Positions 5,773 to 12,366 of a stretch of DNA of 13,652 bases are shown here, piece by piece (positions within the stretch are counted from its first letter, which is position 1; each line of letters begins with the position of its first letter). The stretch covers positions 1 through 13,652 of the forward strand of contig JANNSU010000026.1 of assembly GCA_031394355.1 (NCBI GenBank), read 5' to 3'. The notes under the pieces are model-generated. The model worked only from the letters and a program-made list of their open reading frames with translations. It made no database searches and was not told the origin of the DNA. The stretch is from JAEUMY01 sp031394355. GTDB taxonomy: Bacteria; Pseudomonadota; Gammaproteobacteria; Burkholderiales; Usitatibacteraceae. The translations under genes and the position numbers were made by a program.

Positions 5773-6609
5773 ATGAGTGATGCAGCCGGTAGTAGAGAGG
5801 AAATTCTGGACGAGCGAGTCCGCCTTGTCGTGCGCGATGGCATCGCCCGCGTCACGCTCATGCGGCCCGACAAGCACAACGCCATGGACTTCCGCATGCT
5901 CGACGCCATGATCGCCGTGCAGAAGCGGCTGGCCCGGGCAACGGATGTGCGCGTCGTGCTGATCGATGGCGAGGGCCCGTCCTTCTGCGCGGGGCTTGAC
6001 GTGAAATCGGTATTCGCAAGCCGTCGCGACAAGCTGATTGGCTATCTGCGCCTCTGGTGGCCGTGGCGCAATGTGTTCCAGCGCTGGAGTACAGGCTGGC
6101 GTGATCTGCCTTACCCGGTGATCGCCATCGTGCAGGGCAACTGTTTTGGCGCGGGCATCCAGTTGGCGCTCGGTGCCGATGTGCGCATCGCGACGCCTGA
6201 TGCGCGCTTCTCCATCATGGAAGCCAAGTGGGGCCTTGTGCCCGACATGGGTGGCACCGTGTTGTTGCGCGATCTGCTTCGTCTTGACGAAGCCAAGCTG
6301 TTGACGTGGACAGGGCGAATATTCGCAGCAGAAGAGGCGCACGCCTTGGGGCTGGTGAGTGACGTTGCCGAGGATGCAAACGCTGCGGCGCTGGCCTTGG
6401 CGGAAAAGCTGATGGCGCAGTCCCCGGATGCATTGGCGGCTGGCAAGTTCCTGTTGCAATCGGCGTGGCAGGGCAGCGAGTGGTCCGCGTTGCGCGCCGA
6501 ACGCATTCGCCAGCGGCAGATGCTGACCTCGCCGAATCAGACGGTGGCGGTGCGCCGCAATACAGGCAAGCCCGACGAACCCTGGCGTCCGCTGCGTACG
6601 CGCCGCTGA
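5773..6609 (+). CDS. enoyl-CoA hydratase/isomerase (crotonase) family protein
   Basis: A 278-residue crotonase-fold protein, normal length for the family. The first oxyanion-hole motif is FCAGLD (71-76) and the second GNCFGAGIQL (122-131). The two general acid/base positions of rat enoyl-CoA hydratase (Glu144, Glu164) correspond to Gln130 and Glu150 (IMEAKWG), and an extra acidic residue sits at Asp158 in VPDMGG. Loss of the first Glu with Asp in the later position fits isomerase-like or other crotonase subfamilies better than a classic hydratase; dienoyl-CoA isomerases also carry an acid at this later site. The substrate is an acyl-CoA thioester; the exact reaction is unknown. I chose the ATG at 5773 over a TTG at 5755; neither has a good ribosome binding site. 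It is divergent from the cluster at 5718 with 54 bp between. It contains one GCGAATATTCGC copy. Confidence 0.9.
   Translation: MSDAAGSREEILDERVRLVVRDGIARVTLMRPDKHNAMDFRMLDAMIAVQKRLARATDVRVVLIDGEGPSFCAGLDVKSVFASRRDKLIGYLRLWWPWRNVFQRWSTGWRDLPYPVIAIVQGNCFGAGIQLALGADVRIATPDARFSIMEAKWGLVPDMGGTVLLRDLLRLDEAKLLTWTGRIFAAEEAHALGLVSDVAEDANAAALALAEKLMAQSPDALAAGKFLLQSAWQGSEWSALRAERIRQRQMLTSPNQTVAVRRNTGKPDEPWRPLRTRR
6315..6326. repeat. GCGAATATTCGC palindrome, copy 4 (inside the hydratase gene)
   Basis: Lies within the crotonase-family gene, read as CGA-ATA-TTC-GCA (Arg-Ile-Phe-Ala, about residues 182-185, in TGRIFAAEEA). ATA and CGA are unusual codons in this GC-rich DNA. Confidence 0.85.
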
Positions 6610-6635
6610 CAACATCCCGCAGCAAGCAAGCCGGG

Positions 6636-6665
6636 TTGACGCCACGGTGTGAGGCGGACAATCAT
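6636..6665 (+). promoter_or_regulatory. possible sigma70-type promoter for the ACT-domain gene
   Basis: TTGACG (6636-6641) and AATCAT (6660-6665, four of six matches to TATAAT) are separated by 18 bases, in the 83-bp gap between the hydratase and the ACT-domain gene. Transcription would start just ahead of the strong GGAGGAGG ribosome binding site (6678-6685). The match is moderate. Confidence 0.35.
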
Positions 6666-6692
6666 GCAATCGATCACGGAGGAGGCATCAAC

Positions 6693-7217
6693 ATGATGAG
6701 ATCACTGGTGGTGACATTGGTCGGGCCGGATCGGCCAGGCATGGTGAATGCGGTGTCTGAATGTGCGCTCGCCCATGGCGCAAACTGGGCCGAGAGTCTG
6801 ATGGCAAATCTGGCCGGGCAATTCGCCGGTATCGTGCATCTTCAGGTGCCGATGGATCAGTGCGTGGCGCTGACAACAGCCTTGCGTGCGCTCCAGACAC
6901 CGGGCATGCAGATCATCGTGGCAGAAGCGGGCGCAGCGGGACCGCCACCATCACGACGCATGACGCTTTCGCTGGTGGGGCATGATCGCCCCGGCATCAT
7001 CCAGACCATTTCTGCAGAGCTTGCGCGTCAGGGGGTGAGCATTGCGTCGCTCACTACCGCCATCGTGAGCGGTGCCATGTCAGGCGAACAATTGTTTGAG
7101 ATGAGCGCGCGCATCGATGTGCCCGAATCCGTGGGCATTCCGGCTATCCGTTCGGGATTGGAGGGTCTTGCCAATGAACTCATGGTCGATCTGGAGTTTG
7201 ATCGCAAGACAGCGTGA
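6693..7217 (+). CDS. double-ACT-domain regulator, GcvR-like
   Basis: A 174-residue cytoplasmic protein made of two ACT domains with no other recognisable domain. The first (about 4-80) starts SLVVTLVGPDRPGMVNAVSE and the second (about 89-170) starts MTLSLVGHDRPGIIQTISAE. The paired GxDRPG motifs and overall length match the GcvR family, which in enterobacteria restrains GcvA at the glycine-cleavage operon by sensing glycine. No glycine-cleavage genes are in view, so the target here is unknown, and such proteins are often annotated simply as ACT-domain proteins. The ATG at 6693 has GGAGGAGG seven bases upstream, the best ribosome binding site in the window. A possible promoter lies in the 83-bp gap after the hydratase. 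Seven bases beyond the stop is a GCGAATATTCGC copy. Confidence 0.88.
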   Translation: MMRSLVVTLVGPDRPGMVNAVSECALAHGANWAESLMANLAGQFAGIVHLQVPMDQCVALTTALRALQTPGMQIIVAEAGAAGPPPSRRMTLSLVGHDRPGIIQTISAELARQGVSIASLTTAIVSGAMSGEQLFEMSARIDVPESVGIPAIRSGLEGLANELMVDLEFDRKTA

Positions 7218-7224
7218 TGCCATC

Positions 7225-7236
7225 GCGAATATTCGC
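7225..7236. repeat. GCGAATATTCGC palindrome, copy 5
   Basis: Seven bases beyond the TGA of the ACT-domain gene (7215-7217, plus strand). Flanks give CAT-c-core-c-ATG, nearly the same 20-bp structure as the copy at 2069, which follows a minus-strand gene. Confidence 0.85.
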
Positions 7237-7310
7237 CATGAGCTGGGTAATGTGATGACTCGGGATCCACTCTCTGTTTGATTCAGCCCCGGCATGGAAA
7301 TGAATGGCCA

Positions 7311-7347
7311 GTGCCGGTAGTGCGGCGTTTCTCCGCATCACCGGCAC
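7311..7347. repeat. long hairpin in the convergent intergenic region
   Basis: GTGCCGGT (7311-7318) pairs with ACCGGCAC (7340-7347). Inside it TGCGG (7321-7325) pairs with CCGCA (7333-7337), with a G·T and an A·C between the two stems and a seven-base loop. It could end transcription of either converging gene, but no T-tract follows on either strand. Confidence 0.55.
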
Positions 7348-7395
7348 CGGTGAAATGGCTACGTGAAGAGTGCTTCCGAGCCTTCGCTCAAAGGC

Positions 7396-7467
7396 GTTGG
7401 ATCAGCCCTGACTTGCAGACTACGTTCAGCCCTGGCTTCTGTGGTTGGATCAGCCCTGGCTTGCGTT
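7396..7467. repeat. 24-bp tandem repeat, three copies
   Basis: Three consecutive 24-bp units (7396-7419, 7420-7443, 7444-7467) share the core CAGCCCTGRCTT at 7403, 7427 and 7451. Units 1 and 3 are the most alike (GTTGGATCAGCCCTG at the start of each). The last unit overlaps the 3' end and stop codon of the minus-strand NTF2-like gene. Because 24 is a multiple of three, each unit repeats that reading frame, including its SQG-stop. Confidence 0.8.
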
Positions 7468-7980
7468 GGGCCGTCCCAATCCGCGCGTGATGCGGAACTT
7501 GCGCGGGGTGGAGGCAACGGCCCCCGGAATTGCCTTCACGCTGCGCACGGCAATGACTTCCACGCCATCAGCGGCAGGTTCGACACGCGCGTTCAGCGAA
7601 TATTCGCCAATGGTCTCCACGACGCCCTGTGCGTTGGTCGCCTCAATATAGACAGTGGATGCTGCAATGTATTGGCCGTTGCCCAATGACTTGACGTCGT
7701 AGGTGACCGTGCGCTGGCGTGCGTTCGCGGGGAGTTTGTCCCACTGGGCGGCAGCCTGACGAGCCACTTCGGCACGGCCGGTCGTGACATCGCCTTCGCG
7801 AATGTCGGTGACGCGTACGCGCTCTGCATACAGGCGCTCGATGCGCGCGGTGTCGCGGCTATTCCATGCGGCGTCGAGCGCAGTGCTGACGCTTTGTGCG
7901 GAGGGTTGGTTTGCAAATGCTGTCAACGACAGCGTGGCGGCAAGTGCGGCCGCTACCTGAAGAGCGATTCGGGTTTTCAT
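7450..7980 (-). CDS. exported NTF2/SnoaL-like protein, unknown function
   Basis: A 176-residue protein from the ATG at 7978-7980, with AAGGA about eight bases upstream. The signal peptide is MKTRIALQVAAALAATLSLTAFANQ. The mature part resembles the NTF2-like/SnoaL (DUF4440-type) fold. A first helix (VSTALDAAWNSRDTARIERL) leads to YAERVRVTDIREGDVTTGRA, the usual strand and loop, then DVKSLGNGQYIAASTVYIEA and GVVETIGEYSLNARVEP, the later strands. Such domains bind small hydrophobic ligands or act as enzymes; no catalytic residues can be assigned here. An upstream extension to 8061 lacks a signal peptide at its start and is unlikely. The C-terminus (PNASQG) is encoded by the last unit of a 24-bp tandem repeat, so the end of the protein may have been created by repeat expansion. 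One GCGAATATTCGC copy lies in the gene. Confidence 0.8.
   Translation of the reverse strand: MKTRIALQVAAALAATLSLTAFANQPSAQSVSTALDAAWNSRDTARIERLYAERVRVTDIREGDVTTGRAEVARQAAAQWDKLPANARQRTVTYDVKSLGNGQYIAASTVYIEATNAQGVVETIGEYSLNARVEPAADGVEVIAVRSVKAIPGAVASTPRKFRITRGLGRPNASQG
7596..7607. repeat. GCGAATATTCGC palindrome, copy 6 (inside the NTF2-like gene)
   Basis: Read on the minus strand as part of GGC-GAA-TAT-TCG-CTG (Gly-Glu-Tyr-Ser-Leu). It is the second coding-region copy and sits in a predicted beta strand. Confidence 0.85.
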
Positions 7981-8392
7981 GTTTTGTGTCCTTGCGTATT
8001 GGGAGGAAGGTGATGCAGAGCGAAAGCTAGACTTGTGTGCGCGCAACGTCATGCACGACAAGACGAAATGCGGAAATGCGGGAATGAAACGTGGGTGAGT
8101 TGATGCGTGCTGCAGTAGTGTTTTACCTGACCAATGTTTCAGCAGCGCACCTCGGACATTTCACAGGTGTGACTTGCTGGTTCGCGCCGGCCACATGCGG
8201 ATACATTGGTGAAAATGAGCCATTGTTCGCATCATTCCGTGAAGGCTCACGCGCGATCATTCCGTGACTTCTGCCTCTCAGTCGCAGCTGACTGCATTTC
8301 GTCGCAGCCGGCTGTGCGGTGTCGTCGATACGCACTACATTCACATTGCGGGCCGAATGTCTCGGCAGCAACAACATATTGGGAGATTGCTC
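7981..8392. other. 412-bp divergent intergenic region with short repeats
   Basis: This stretch lies between the NTF2-like gene (-) and the PspC-domain gene (+). I see no convincing gene. It holds an inverted repeat TCACA-GG-TGTGA (8161-8172), a 12-bp direct repeat ATCATTCCGTGA (8231-8242 and 8256-8267, 25 bp apart), an inverted repeat CAGTC-N6-GACTG (8279-8294) and the palindrome CAGCCGGCTG (8305-8314). The density of such elements suggests regulator binding upstream of the PspC-domain gene, but no core promoter could be assigned with confidence. Confidence 0.5.
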
Positions 8393-8833
8393 ATGAGCAT
8401 GTCAGATGAAATCGAGAAACTGCATCGCCTTCACGTCCAGGGCGCACTGACCGATGAGGAGTTCACGCTGGCGAAGAAGCGTCTGATCGATGGCATCGAG
8501 TCTCGCGCAGAGCCGACAAAGCCGAGAACTGAACCGCAAGCGGAGCCGCGCCGCAACAATGCGCTGAATGAATTCAAGCTCTCGAATCAGGATCGCTGGA
8601 TCGCCGGCGTCTGCGGCGGTCTCGCAGATCTGACCCAGATTCCTGCCTGGTCATGGCGCATCCTGTTCGTGCTGACGGGCCTGCTGCATGGTCTCGGTGT
8701 GCTGATGTATATCCTGCTGTGGATTTTCGTTCCGCGGCGATCACTTGCCGTGGCGGCACCGGTCGCGCCTCAGTCCGCTGCCTCCACTTTGAGCGGCTCC
8801 GACAAGCCACAGCCACCCACTGGCGAAGCCTGA
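8393..8833 (+). CDS. SHOCT-PspC domain membrane protein
   Basis: A 146-residue protein. Residues 6-33 (EIEKLHRLHVQGALTDEEF) form a SHOCT-type short helical domain, here at the N-terminus. A charged Pro/Glu/Arg linker follows (38-56), then a PspC domain (60-116) with the signature WIAGVCGGLAD and a hydrophobic stretch (about 87-113) ending IFVPRR. The tail is rich in Ala, Pro and Ser. PspC proteins sit in the inner membrane and in enterobacteria sense envelope stress to free PspF from PspA; no other psp genes are visible, so the role here is open. The ATG at 8393 has GGGAG seven bases upstream; a second ATG at 8399 is too far from it. A longer frame to 8264 shows no coding character. Confidence 0.9.
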   Translation: MSMSDEIEKLHRLHVQGALTDEEFTLAKKRLIDGIESRAEPTKPRTEPQAEPRRNNALNEFKLSNQDRWIAGVCGGLADLTQIPAWSWRILFVLTGLLHGLGVLMYILLWIFVPRRSLAVAAPVAPQSAASTLSGSDKPQPPTGEA

Positions 8834-8855
8834 ACCGGGCTTCTGCGAAATGAAA

Positions 8856-8878
8856 AACGCCCGGCGATGCCGGGCGTT
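8856..8878. terminator. bidirectional intrinsic terminator
   Basis: AACGCCCGGC (8856-8865) and GCCGGGCGTT (8869-8878) form a perfect 10-bp GC-rich stem with a three-base loop. On the minus strand the stem runs into five Ts, so it fits the Sel1-repeat gene ending at 8926. On the plus strand it lies 22 bases after the PspC-domain gene, with a weaker tail. Confidence 0.8.
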
Positions 8879-8925
8879 ACTCATGTTGCAATCAGTTCAG
8901 TGCGCGCCGATGGATTGTGCAGTGA

Positions 8926-10227
8926 TCATTCGCCCAAGCGGATCAGTTGCTGGCGCGCATACTCATTGCCCAGCGCCGCAGCCTTTGCATACAGTGCACG
9001 CGCAGCCGGTACATCGCGGGCCACGCCACCCTGGCCGTTCTCCAGATGCCATGCGTAACCGGCCAACCCTGCAGCATTGCCCTGGTCCGATGCGAGCTTG
9101 TACAGCCGTGCCGCTTCAACGAGATCCCGGCTCAGCCCGCCTGCACCCCTGCTGAAAAAATTGGCGAGACTGGACTGAGCTTGCGCATTCCCCTGCCTTG
9201 CAGCGAGCTTGAACCAGCGCACAGCCTCCTCCTCGTCGCGGGTGACCCCGAGACCGTTGGCGTAGTAATAGCCCATTTGCGCCTGCGCCGCCGCATAGCC
9301 TTTTTCGGCGGAGCGTGACATCCACTTCGCCGCTTCAATCGGGTCACGCACAGCGCCGGCCTCACCGCGCTGATACATGAGTGCCAGGTTGTACTGCGCT
9401 ACCGGGTCGCCAGCATCTGCGGCGAGGCGGCTTTTTGCGAAGCTGGGGGGCTCAAGCTTTTCCGCCTTGCCTTCTGCACTGGCAGCCGCAAGAATCTTTA
9501 CTGCCTCAGGCTGGCCGAGTTCTGCTGCCTTGCGAATCCAGAACATGCCGCGTTCCTCGTTGCGAGGCACGCCTTGTCCAGCCAGATAGATGGCACCCAG
9601 GTGCGCCTGCGCTACGGCCACGCCCTGCAAGGAGGCCTTTTCCAGCCACTCGGCTGCCTTCGCCATATCCTTGGTGACGCCGCGACCGGCGGCATACATC
9701 GAGCCCAGACGGAACTGTGACAACGCATTCCCCTGATTGGCCGCGAGCATTGACCACTCCATCGCCTTCGCATCATCCTGTGGCACGCCTTCACCTCGTG
9801 CATACAGCGACGCGAGATTGCTCTGCGCCAAAGCAAAACCCTGCCGAGCGGCAGCGAGGTAGTACTGCACGGCCTCGCGGATATTCTCCGGCGCGGAGCG
9901 TTCCAGCGTCAGCCCCATCTGGAACTGGGCTTCCGGAAAGCCACGCTGGGCGGCCAGCGACAGCCACTCGTAGCCTGCTTTGGTTTCGGCATCGCTCGCA
10001 GCCCCCTGGATCGCGAGCAGCATCGAGCGTGCGCCGATATCGCCCTTGGCTGCTTCACGTTCGGCAAGTGCCTTCAGCGGTTGGAGGTCGGGGTCCAGTT
10101 GTGGCCCGCTTTGCGCCTGGACAGACAACGAGGCCATGCAGAGCGGAACGCATAACAGGCTGCATTGGAACAACCGGCGGACGGACGGCAAGAGAGTCTG
10201 GTAGGCGGAGATCATTCGGGCATTCAT
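8926..10227 (-). CDS. exported Sel1-repeat protein
   Basis: A protein of about 433 residues with a signal-like N-terminus (VRRLFQCSLLCVPLCMASLSVQAQ) and roughly ten Sel1-like repeats of about 36 residues. Clear units include AQSNLASLYARGEGVPQD, SQFRLGSMYAAGRGVTKD, AQAHLGAIYLAGQGVPRN, AQYNLALMYQRGEAG and AQAQMGYYYANGLGVTRD; the central unit around AVKILAAASAEGKAEK is degenerate. Sel1 repeats build alpha-alpha superhelices that act as protein-binding scaffolds, often in envelope or secretion assemblies; the partner is unknown. The start is unsure: I took the ATG at 10225-10227; a GTG at 10273-10275 and an ATG at 10216-10218 are in frame, and none has a good ribosome binding site. It is divergent from the OmpA-domain gene. 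A bidirectional terminator lies about 48 bases past its stop. Confidence 0.88.
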   Translation of the reverse strand: MNARMISAYQTLLPSVRRLFQCSLLCVPLCMASLSVQAQSGPQLDPDLQPLKALAEREAAKGDIGARSMLLAIQGAASDAETKAGYEWLSLAAQRGFPEAQFQMGLTLERSAPENIREAVQYYLAAARQGFALAQSNLASLYARGEGVPQDDAKAMEWSMLAANQGNALSQFRLGSMYAAGRGVTKDMAKAAEWLEKASLQGVAVAQAHLGAIYLAGQGVPRNEERGMFWIRKAAELGQPEAVKILAAASAEGKAEKLEPPSFAKSRLAADAGDPVAQYNLALMYQRGEAGAVRDPIEAAKWMSRSAEKGYAAAQAQMGYYYANGLGVTRDEEEAVRWFKLAARQGNAQAQSSLANFFSRGAGGLSRDLVEAARLYKLASDQGNAAGLAGYAWHLENGQGGVARDVPAARALYAKAAALGNEYARQQLIRLGE

Positions 10228-10511
10228 CGCGTTGCGGGCCAGGTATTGCGGCCCAGAGAGATTCTGGATGTTCACATGTTACCGGGTACGGAGGGGGCCT
10301 GCGCCCTGACGGAATGCAGTGTCGGCGTCTCACGATTACACTTCGCCCCGGAAATGGATCGCTTCGGTTCCGGAACATGTGGATCAGAGGTGGACTTGGG
10401 GTGTCAGGGAGCAGGTCGGTGACGGGACACAGATCCCTGCCGGTTGCTCGGGTCGCGGCGCATCGTGCAGTTTGTCGTGCCGCACAGGAATTCAATTTTC
10501 CGGAGTCATTC

Positions 10512-11411
10512 ATGTTCCATTCCATCGTTCGATTGTTTCAGCACGCTGTCGTGTTGCCCAAAGTCTTGCAGTCCCTGCTCGTCATGATGTTGGTCAGTGT
10601 TGCAGCACCTGCACATGCTGCGCCAGCCGATGCGGCGGGTTCCAGGGATCACCCGTTGCTGAATCGCTATCCAGACTCGCATATCGCGGAGTATGAGAAG
10701 AACTTCAACGCACACGACATGGCTGTGGGGATGAAGGGCCGTGAGCCGGTGCGCAAGCGCATCGAGGGCGACAGCACCGTGATCACGTATTTCCACAACA
10801 GCGCAGACAAGCAGCCCAGCGCGCTCCAGGTCATCCGCAACGTCCAGAACGCCATCAAGGGTATTGGCGGTGAAGTCGTCTACGAGCGCCTGCCCCGTGA
10901 TGCGGATGGCGGCGAGACCACGCTGAAAGTCACCACAGGCGGCAAAGAGATCTGGGTTCGGCTCGAGCCCGGCATTTTCAGCGCGCCGGCGCAGAGCTAC
11001 AAACTCTGGTTTGTTGAAGTGGCCGCCATGCAGCAGGTGGTGACAGCCAACAAACTTCTGGATGAGTTGAATCGAAATGGATTCGTGGCGCTGTACATCA
11101 GTTTTGATTCCGGCAAGTGGGATCTGAAGGCTGATGGCACAGCCACGGCGAAGGAAATCGTCGCCATGCTGAAAGCCGCACCGCAGTTGCGTATTGCCAT
11201 CGAAGGGCACACCGACAACGTCGGTCAGGCAGCTGCAAACAAGACGCTATCCGACAACCGGGCGAAGAGCGTCATGGCGGCACTCGTGTCCGGTGGTATC
11301 GATGCGAAGCGTCTCAGCGCGACCGGTTTTGGCCAGGAAAAGCCAGTCGCAGACAATCGCAGCGAGGAAGGGCGCGCCAAGAATCGTCGCGTGGAGCTGG
11401 TGCGCAAGTAA
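10512..11411 (+). CDS. OmpA-family protein with N-terminal DUF4892-like region
   Basis: A 299-residue exported protein. An N-terminal signal or anchor (up to about 36, ending APAHA) is followed by HPLLNRYPDSHIAEYEKNFN and a beta-rich region up to about 190, which resembles DUF4892-type domains paired with OmpA domains in other proteobacteria; that match is from memory. The last 110 residues are a typical OmpA C-terminal peptidoglycan-binding domain: YISFDSGKWDLK, IEGHTDNVG, LSDNRAKSV, LSATGFGQEKPVADN and KNRRVEL. The Asp in HTDNVG and the Arg in LSDNRA are the usual diaminopimelate-binding positions and both are present. It probably links the outer membrane or periplasm to the cell wall. The ATG at 10512 has GGAG six bases upstream. 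The frame extends to 9717, but that part is antisense to the Sel1-repeat gene. Confidence 0.9.
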   Translation: MFHSIVRLFQHAVVLPKVLQSLLVMMLVSVAAPAHAAPADAAGSRDHPLLNRYPDSHIAEYEKNFNAHDMAVGMKGREPVRKRIEGDSTVITYFHNSADKQPSALQVIRNVQNAIKGIGGEVVYERLPRDADGGETTLKVTTGGKEIWVRLEPGIFSAPAQSYKLWFVEVAAMQQVVTANKLLDELNRNGFVALYISFDSGKWDLKADGTATAKEIVAMLKAAPQLRIAIEGHTDNVGQAAANKTLSDNRAKSVMAALVSGGIDAKRLSATGFGQEKPVADNRSEEGRAKNRRVELVRK

Positions 11412-11455
11412 GGTACAAAGGCTTTGGAAACTGTGATCAAGTTTATAAAAAGACC

Positions 11456-11539
11456 GTCATACCGGCGAAAGCCGGTATCCAGCTTTGGATGCAATCTACA
11501 TGTTGCGAAGTCATGGATACCGGCTTTCGCCGGTATGAC
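11456..11539. repeat. paired hairpin repeat (REPIN/dRS3-like)
   Basis: Two 26-bp arms (11456-11481 and 11514-11539) are exact inverted copies separated by 32 bp. Each arm contains its own hairpin: ATACCGGC and GCCGGTAT (8 bp) around a four-base loop, GAAA in the left arm and TTTC in the right. This is the layout of paired REP elements and resembles dRS3-type repeats of Neisseria and similar beta/gammaproteobacterial repeats. It lies between the OmpA-domain gene and the dehydrogenase, 44 bases after the stop of the former. No RAYT transposase is in the window. Confidence 0.9.
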
Positions 11540-11589
11540 AACTTAATCAGAGGTTCCCTGGAGCTGGAACACATGACGGAGAACGCAGC

Positions 11590-12366
11590 ATGGTGACCTA
11601 CGATTTTCGCGGCAAGGTAGCGCTGGTGACGGGGGGCACGGATGGCATCGGCCTGGCGGCGGCGGCTGGATTCCTCAGGGCGGGTGCCAAGGTGCTCATC
11701 GTGGGCCGCGACGCAGCGCGGGGTGCCCGAGCACTGGAAGATCTGAAGGCGCTGGGTGGCGAAGCTGCATTTCTGTCGGTCGACGTCGCCGATGAGGCAT
11801 CGGTCAAGGGTATGGTCAAACACTGTGTCGACACGCTTGGTCGGCTCGACTTTGCGGTGAACAACGCAGCGGCAGAGTTTCCGCTTGTGCCCACTGCAGA
11901 CATTCCTGTCGAGGCGGTGGATCGCAGCATCGCCGTGGATCTCAAGGGCTGCTGGCTCTGCATGCGCGAAGAAATTGCCGTCATGCAGCAGCAGGGAGGC
12001 GGTGCGATCGTCAATGTGTCATCGGTGAACGGGTTTTCGGCGTCACCCATGGCGGGCATCTACTCCGCAACGAAACACGGCATGAATGGCTTATCGGCGG
12101 CTGCAGCACGTGAATACATCACTCAGGGCATCCGCATCAATACGGTATGCCCCGGTGCCATCGAGACGCCTCGCCGCCAACGCAGGCTGATCGGCAAGTC
12201 GCCGGAGCAGGTGGCTGCGCACTATGAGGACCTCAAAGTGCGGGTGCCGGCAGGACGTGTCGGCACGGCAGAGGAGGTGGCGGCTGGCATCCTCTGGCTG
12301 TGCACGCCGGAGTCGTCCTATGTGGTGGGCATTGATCTGGTGATCGATGGTGGGTTATCTGCCTGA
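11590..12366 (+). CDS. short-chain dehydrogenase/reductase (classical SDR)
   Basis: A 258-residue classical SDR, full length. The cofactor motif TGGTDGIG is at 14-21, with VGR at the end of the second strand (Arg40), which favours NADP(H). NNAAA is at 91-95, the active-site Ser in VNVSSVNG (Ser145) and YSATK at 158-162 (Tyr158, Lys162). The tetrad Asn, usually in a VNLKG motif, is Asp117 here (VDLKG). The C-terminus ends GIDLVIDGGLSA, as in many 3-oxoacyl-ACP-reductase-like and alcohol dehydrogenases. It acts on a hydroxyl/ketone pair; the substrate cannot be deduced. The ATG at 11590 follows GGAGA by about seven bases. It stands alone: the paired hairpin repeat lies upstream, and 258 bp separate it from the next gene. 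Confidence 0.92.
   Translation: MVTYDFRGKVALVTGGTDGIGLAAAAGFLRAGAKVLIVGRDAARGARALEDLKALGGEAAFLSVDVADEASVKGMVKHCVDTLGRLDFAVNNAAAEFPLVPTADIPVEAVDRSIAVDLKGCWLCMREEIAVMQQQGGGAIVNVSSVNGFSASPMAGIYSATKHGMNGLSAAAAREYITQGIRINTVCPGAIETPRRQRRLIGKSPEQVAAHYEDLKVRVPAGRVGTAEEVAAGILWLCTPESSYVVGIDLVIDGGLSA

Noticed and set aside
5719..6669. Long minus-strand open frame continuing upstream of the membrane-anchored gene
   Set aside because: It is antisense to the crotonase-family gene, whose motifs are clear, and its translation is rich in His, Arg and Gln, typical of a shadow frame. The real gene starts near 5718.
8161..8172. TCACA-GG-TGTGA as a CRP site
   Set aside because: A CRP site is TGTGA-N6-TCACA. Here the half-sites are in the opposite order with two bases between, so it was kept only as an unassigned inverted repeat.
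8264..8392. Upstream extension of the PspC-domain frame
   Set aside because: It shows no coding character and no ribosome binding site, whereas the ATG at 8393 has GGGAG at seven bases.
9717..10511. Plus-strand extension of the OmpA-domain frame
   Set aside because: It overlaps the Sel1-repeat gene on the other strand and is Arg/Ser/Pro-rich. The ATG at 10512 has a good ribosome binding site and begins a signal sequence.
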